Positions 6,278-7,241 of a DNA stretch of 7,241 bases are shown piece after piece. The position numbers were made by a program, and so were the translations under genes. Origin of the DNA: Chlamydiota bacterium (GTDB lineage: Bacteria > Chlamydiota > Chlamydiia > Chlamydiales > SM23-39). Each line of letters begins with the position of its first letter. Positions within the stretch are counted from its first letter, which is position 1. Where the stretch lies: positions 1-7,241 of the forward strand of contig DAIDIM010000160.1 in the NCBI GenBank assembly GCA_027459365.1, read 5' to 3'. A model generated the notes under the pieces. That model made no database searches and had not been told where the DNA came from. It saw only the letters and a list, made by a program, of their open reading frames with translations.

Positions 6278-6628
6278 ATGGCAGCTTCTGTAGCCCTTAC
6301 ATCAACTCCTCAACGAACTTTTCATCTTGAGAATCCTTCTCCTACTTTTAGTTTTCCCCACGAATCTCCATCCACACAAGCTCTTTTTCAACAAAAAATA
6401 GAAGTGGTAAAATTGATGATGGTAGATCTTCATCATAGAGAAAATCTTCTTCATGAACGAAAAATTGCTCTACATCAATCGATGATGCAAAGCTCAACTT
6501 CATCTATTTGGAATATATCAGTTATTGCAGATGAAGAAAATTCGATTGCTCTAGCACGTCAACATTTTACCCGTCTACTCAATGAACTTTGTCCCTCTTC
6601 TATAAGTAAAGAAGATACAAAAACATAA
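6278..6628 (+). CDS. Hypothetical small protein, Ser/Thr/Pro-rich N-terminus and helical core
   Basis: I do not recognise this 116-residue protein. Residues 1-33 are rich in Ser, Thr and Pro with no hydrophobic signal, so probably disordered. Residues 34-70 (QALFQQKIEVVKLMMVDLHHRE and onward) look like a long amphipathic, possibly coiled-coil helix with many Leu, Met and His. A second helix lies around 84-105 (DEENSIALARQHFTRLLNEL), and the tail is polar. There is no transmembrane segment. A disordered polar N-terminus is compatible with a type III secretion substrate in a chlamydial background, but this is weak inference. The ATG at 6278 has only a weak GAG six bases upstream, which lies inside a hairpin. 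The gene sits between divergent rodA and birA, and its stop is a few bases before the birA frame, so the two are probably cotranscribed. The ORF might be lineage-specific. Confidence 0.68.
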   Translation: MAASVALTSTPQRTFHLENPSPTFSFPHESPSTQALFQQKIEVVKLMMVDLHHRENLLHERKIALHQSMMQSSTSSIWNISVIADEENSIALARQHFTRLLNELCPSSISKEDTKT

Positions 6629-6642
6629 ATCATGCAATATAT

Positions 6643-7179
6643 CTGAAAATCAACAAAATTTTTCTTACATCTATCGATTCTACAAACGAGTATGCAAAGC
6701 AGCATGCCGCACAATTTGCTCATGATGAATTTACTTTAATTATTGCAGAAGAACAAACCGCAGGACGGGGTCAATTTGGCAGGAAATGGGTCTCTCCCAA
6801 AGGGGTCAACCTTTATGCCACCCTCTATTTTCATCTTCCAAAACCAACTCAAAACATCGAAACACTTGCACTCTTTATGGCAAAATGCCTCAAAACTGTC
6901 TTAGAAGAGCATGGAGTTCCCGTAACGCTAAAATGGCCCAACGATCTTTTACTGAATGGGAAAAAAATCGCTGGAGTTCTGTGTGAAACTATTTTTTATC
7001 CAGAATATATACAAGTTGTTTTGGGATTTGGCTTAAACGTGAATATGGAGGAGAAAGATCTGATTCAAATCGACCAAGCAGCCACATCGCTAAGGCAAGA
7101 AACGGGAAGAATCTGGGATAAAGAGGAGCTTCTCGACCAAATCATGACCCATTTTGCAAAAGAGATACTCTTTTTTTAA
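6643..7179 (+). CDS. birA: Biotin--[acetyl-CoA-carboxylase] ligase, catalytic core; start codon anomalous
   Basis: The enzyme activates biotin to biotinyl-AMP and attaches it to the biotin carrier of acetyl-CoA carboxylase. Numbering from a CTG at 6643 (178 residues), hallmarks are SIDSTNEYAK (10-19), the adenylate-binding loop AGRGQFGRKW (40-49), GVNLYATLYF (54-63), KWPNDLLLNGKKIAGVLCE (97-115) with the catalytic-position Lys108, and GFGLNVN. Gln44 stands where E. coli has Arg118. There is no N-terminal DNA-binding domain, so this is a class I ligase without repressor function. The C-terminal SH3-like domain is also missing: the frame stops at EILFF. No ATG, GTG or TTG exists in frame before 6877, and that one would remove the adenylate loop. 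An ATG at 6632 is in another frame and stops after four codons; removing two bases (AT) would join it to the ligase frame. The start could therefore be CTG, ATA or ATT, or the gene could carry a frameshift. Identity is secure; the 5' end is not. Confidence 0.85.
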   Translation: MKINKIFLTSIDSTNEYAKQHAAQFAHDEFTLIIAEEQTAGRGQFGRKWVSPKGVNLYATLYFHLPKPTQNIETLALFMAKCLKTVLEEHGVPVTLKWPNDLLLNGKKIAGVLCETIFYPEYIQVVLGFGLNVNMEEKDLIQIDQAATSLRQETGRIWDKEELLDQIMTHFAKEILFF

Positions 7180-7180
7180 A

Positions 7181-7209
7181 TTGCTTGAAACATCGAAAAA
7201 AGATATGAT
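7181..7209 (+). promoter_or_regulatory. Promoter of the tRNA gene
   Basis: TTGCTT (7181-7186) and TATGAT (7204-7209) lie 17 bp apart; TATGAT matches the -10 consensus at 5 of 6 positions. Predicted +1 is near 7216, giving a 5' leader of about 9 nt before the tRNA. It begins immediately after the birA stop codon, leaving no room for a separate birA terminator. Confidence 0.6.
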
Positions 7210-7224
7210 GTTCTCCATCATTTT

Positions 7225-7241
7225 GGCCAGATAGCTCAGAT
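7225..7241 (+). tRNA. 5' end of a tRNA, probably tRNA-Phe (cut by window edge)
   Basis: The last 17 bases read GGCCAGA-TA-GCTC-AGAT: a 7-nt acceptor strand, the U8 A9 pair, the 5' D-stem GCUC and the invariant A14 context. The acceptor sequence resembles the GGCCAGG-type tRNA-Phe of many bacteria, hence the Phe suggestion. The anticodon lies outside the window, so the identity is only a guess, while the tRNA call itself is well supported by the upstream promoter. Confidence 0.72.

Noticed and set aside
6632..6650. Programmed +1 frameshift at ATC TGA, by analogy with prfB
   Set aside because: A +1 shift leads to the wrong frame; the ligase frame needs -1 or +2, and no slippery heptamer or stimulatory Shine-Dalgarno is present.

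Overview
The window looks like a chromosomal segment from a member of the Chlamydiota, probably one of the environmental lineages (Parachlamydia, Waddlia or Simkania type) rather than Chlamydia itself. This rests on three things: an SNF2 helicase directly upstream of mreB, a rodA/birA neighbourhood, and an MreB with an extended N-terminus. Both gene pairings also occur in Chlamydia as I remember it. The lineage is inferred from gene content and moderate-to-low GC; no species call is possible.

Layout. 1-197 (minus) is the N-terminal part of mreB, cut by the window edge. 206-3688 (minus) is a 1160-residue SWIM-domain SNF2 helicase ending 8 nt before mreB, so the two are probably cotranscribed. 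3689-3842 is an AT-rich divergent intergenic region. 3843-4241 (plus) is an unrecognised small acidic protein with one hydrophobic stretch. It ends on a CTAG that is also the stop of the convergent gene. 4238-6203 (minus) is a tight three-gene unit, rodA, a calycin-like hypothetical and a small lipoprotein, with overlapping stop/start codons. 6204-6277 is a short divergent promoter region. 6278-6628 (plus) is a second unrecognised small protein. About 6643-7179 (plus) is the catalytic core of biotin protein ligase (birA) without a usable ATG/GTG/TTG start. 7181-7241 holds a clear promoter and the first 17 nt of a tRNA, probably tRNA-Phe. No stretch over 300 bases lacks a gene, and I saw no rho-independent terminators, insertion sequences or CRISPR.

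The minus-strand genes have a cell-shape/envelope theme: MreB and RodA are the cytoskeletal and glycosyltransferase parts of the elongation machinery, which in FtsZ-lacking chlamydiae also serves division. The two genes after rodA may be envelope factors.

The most interesting signals are (a) a 12-nt element, CACTTCAAAAAG followed by GAGAA, at the same position upstream of the two unrelated orphan ORFs, with a -10-like hexamer exactly 3 nt before each copy, and (b) the birA 5' end, which reads as either a non-canonical start or a 2-nt AT-repeat frameshift.
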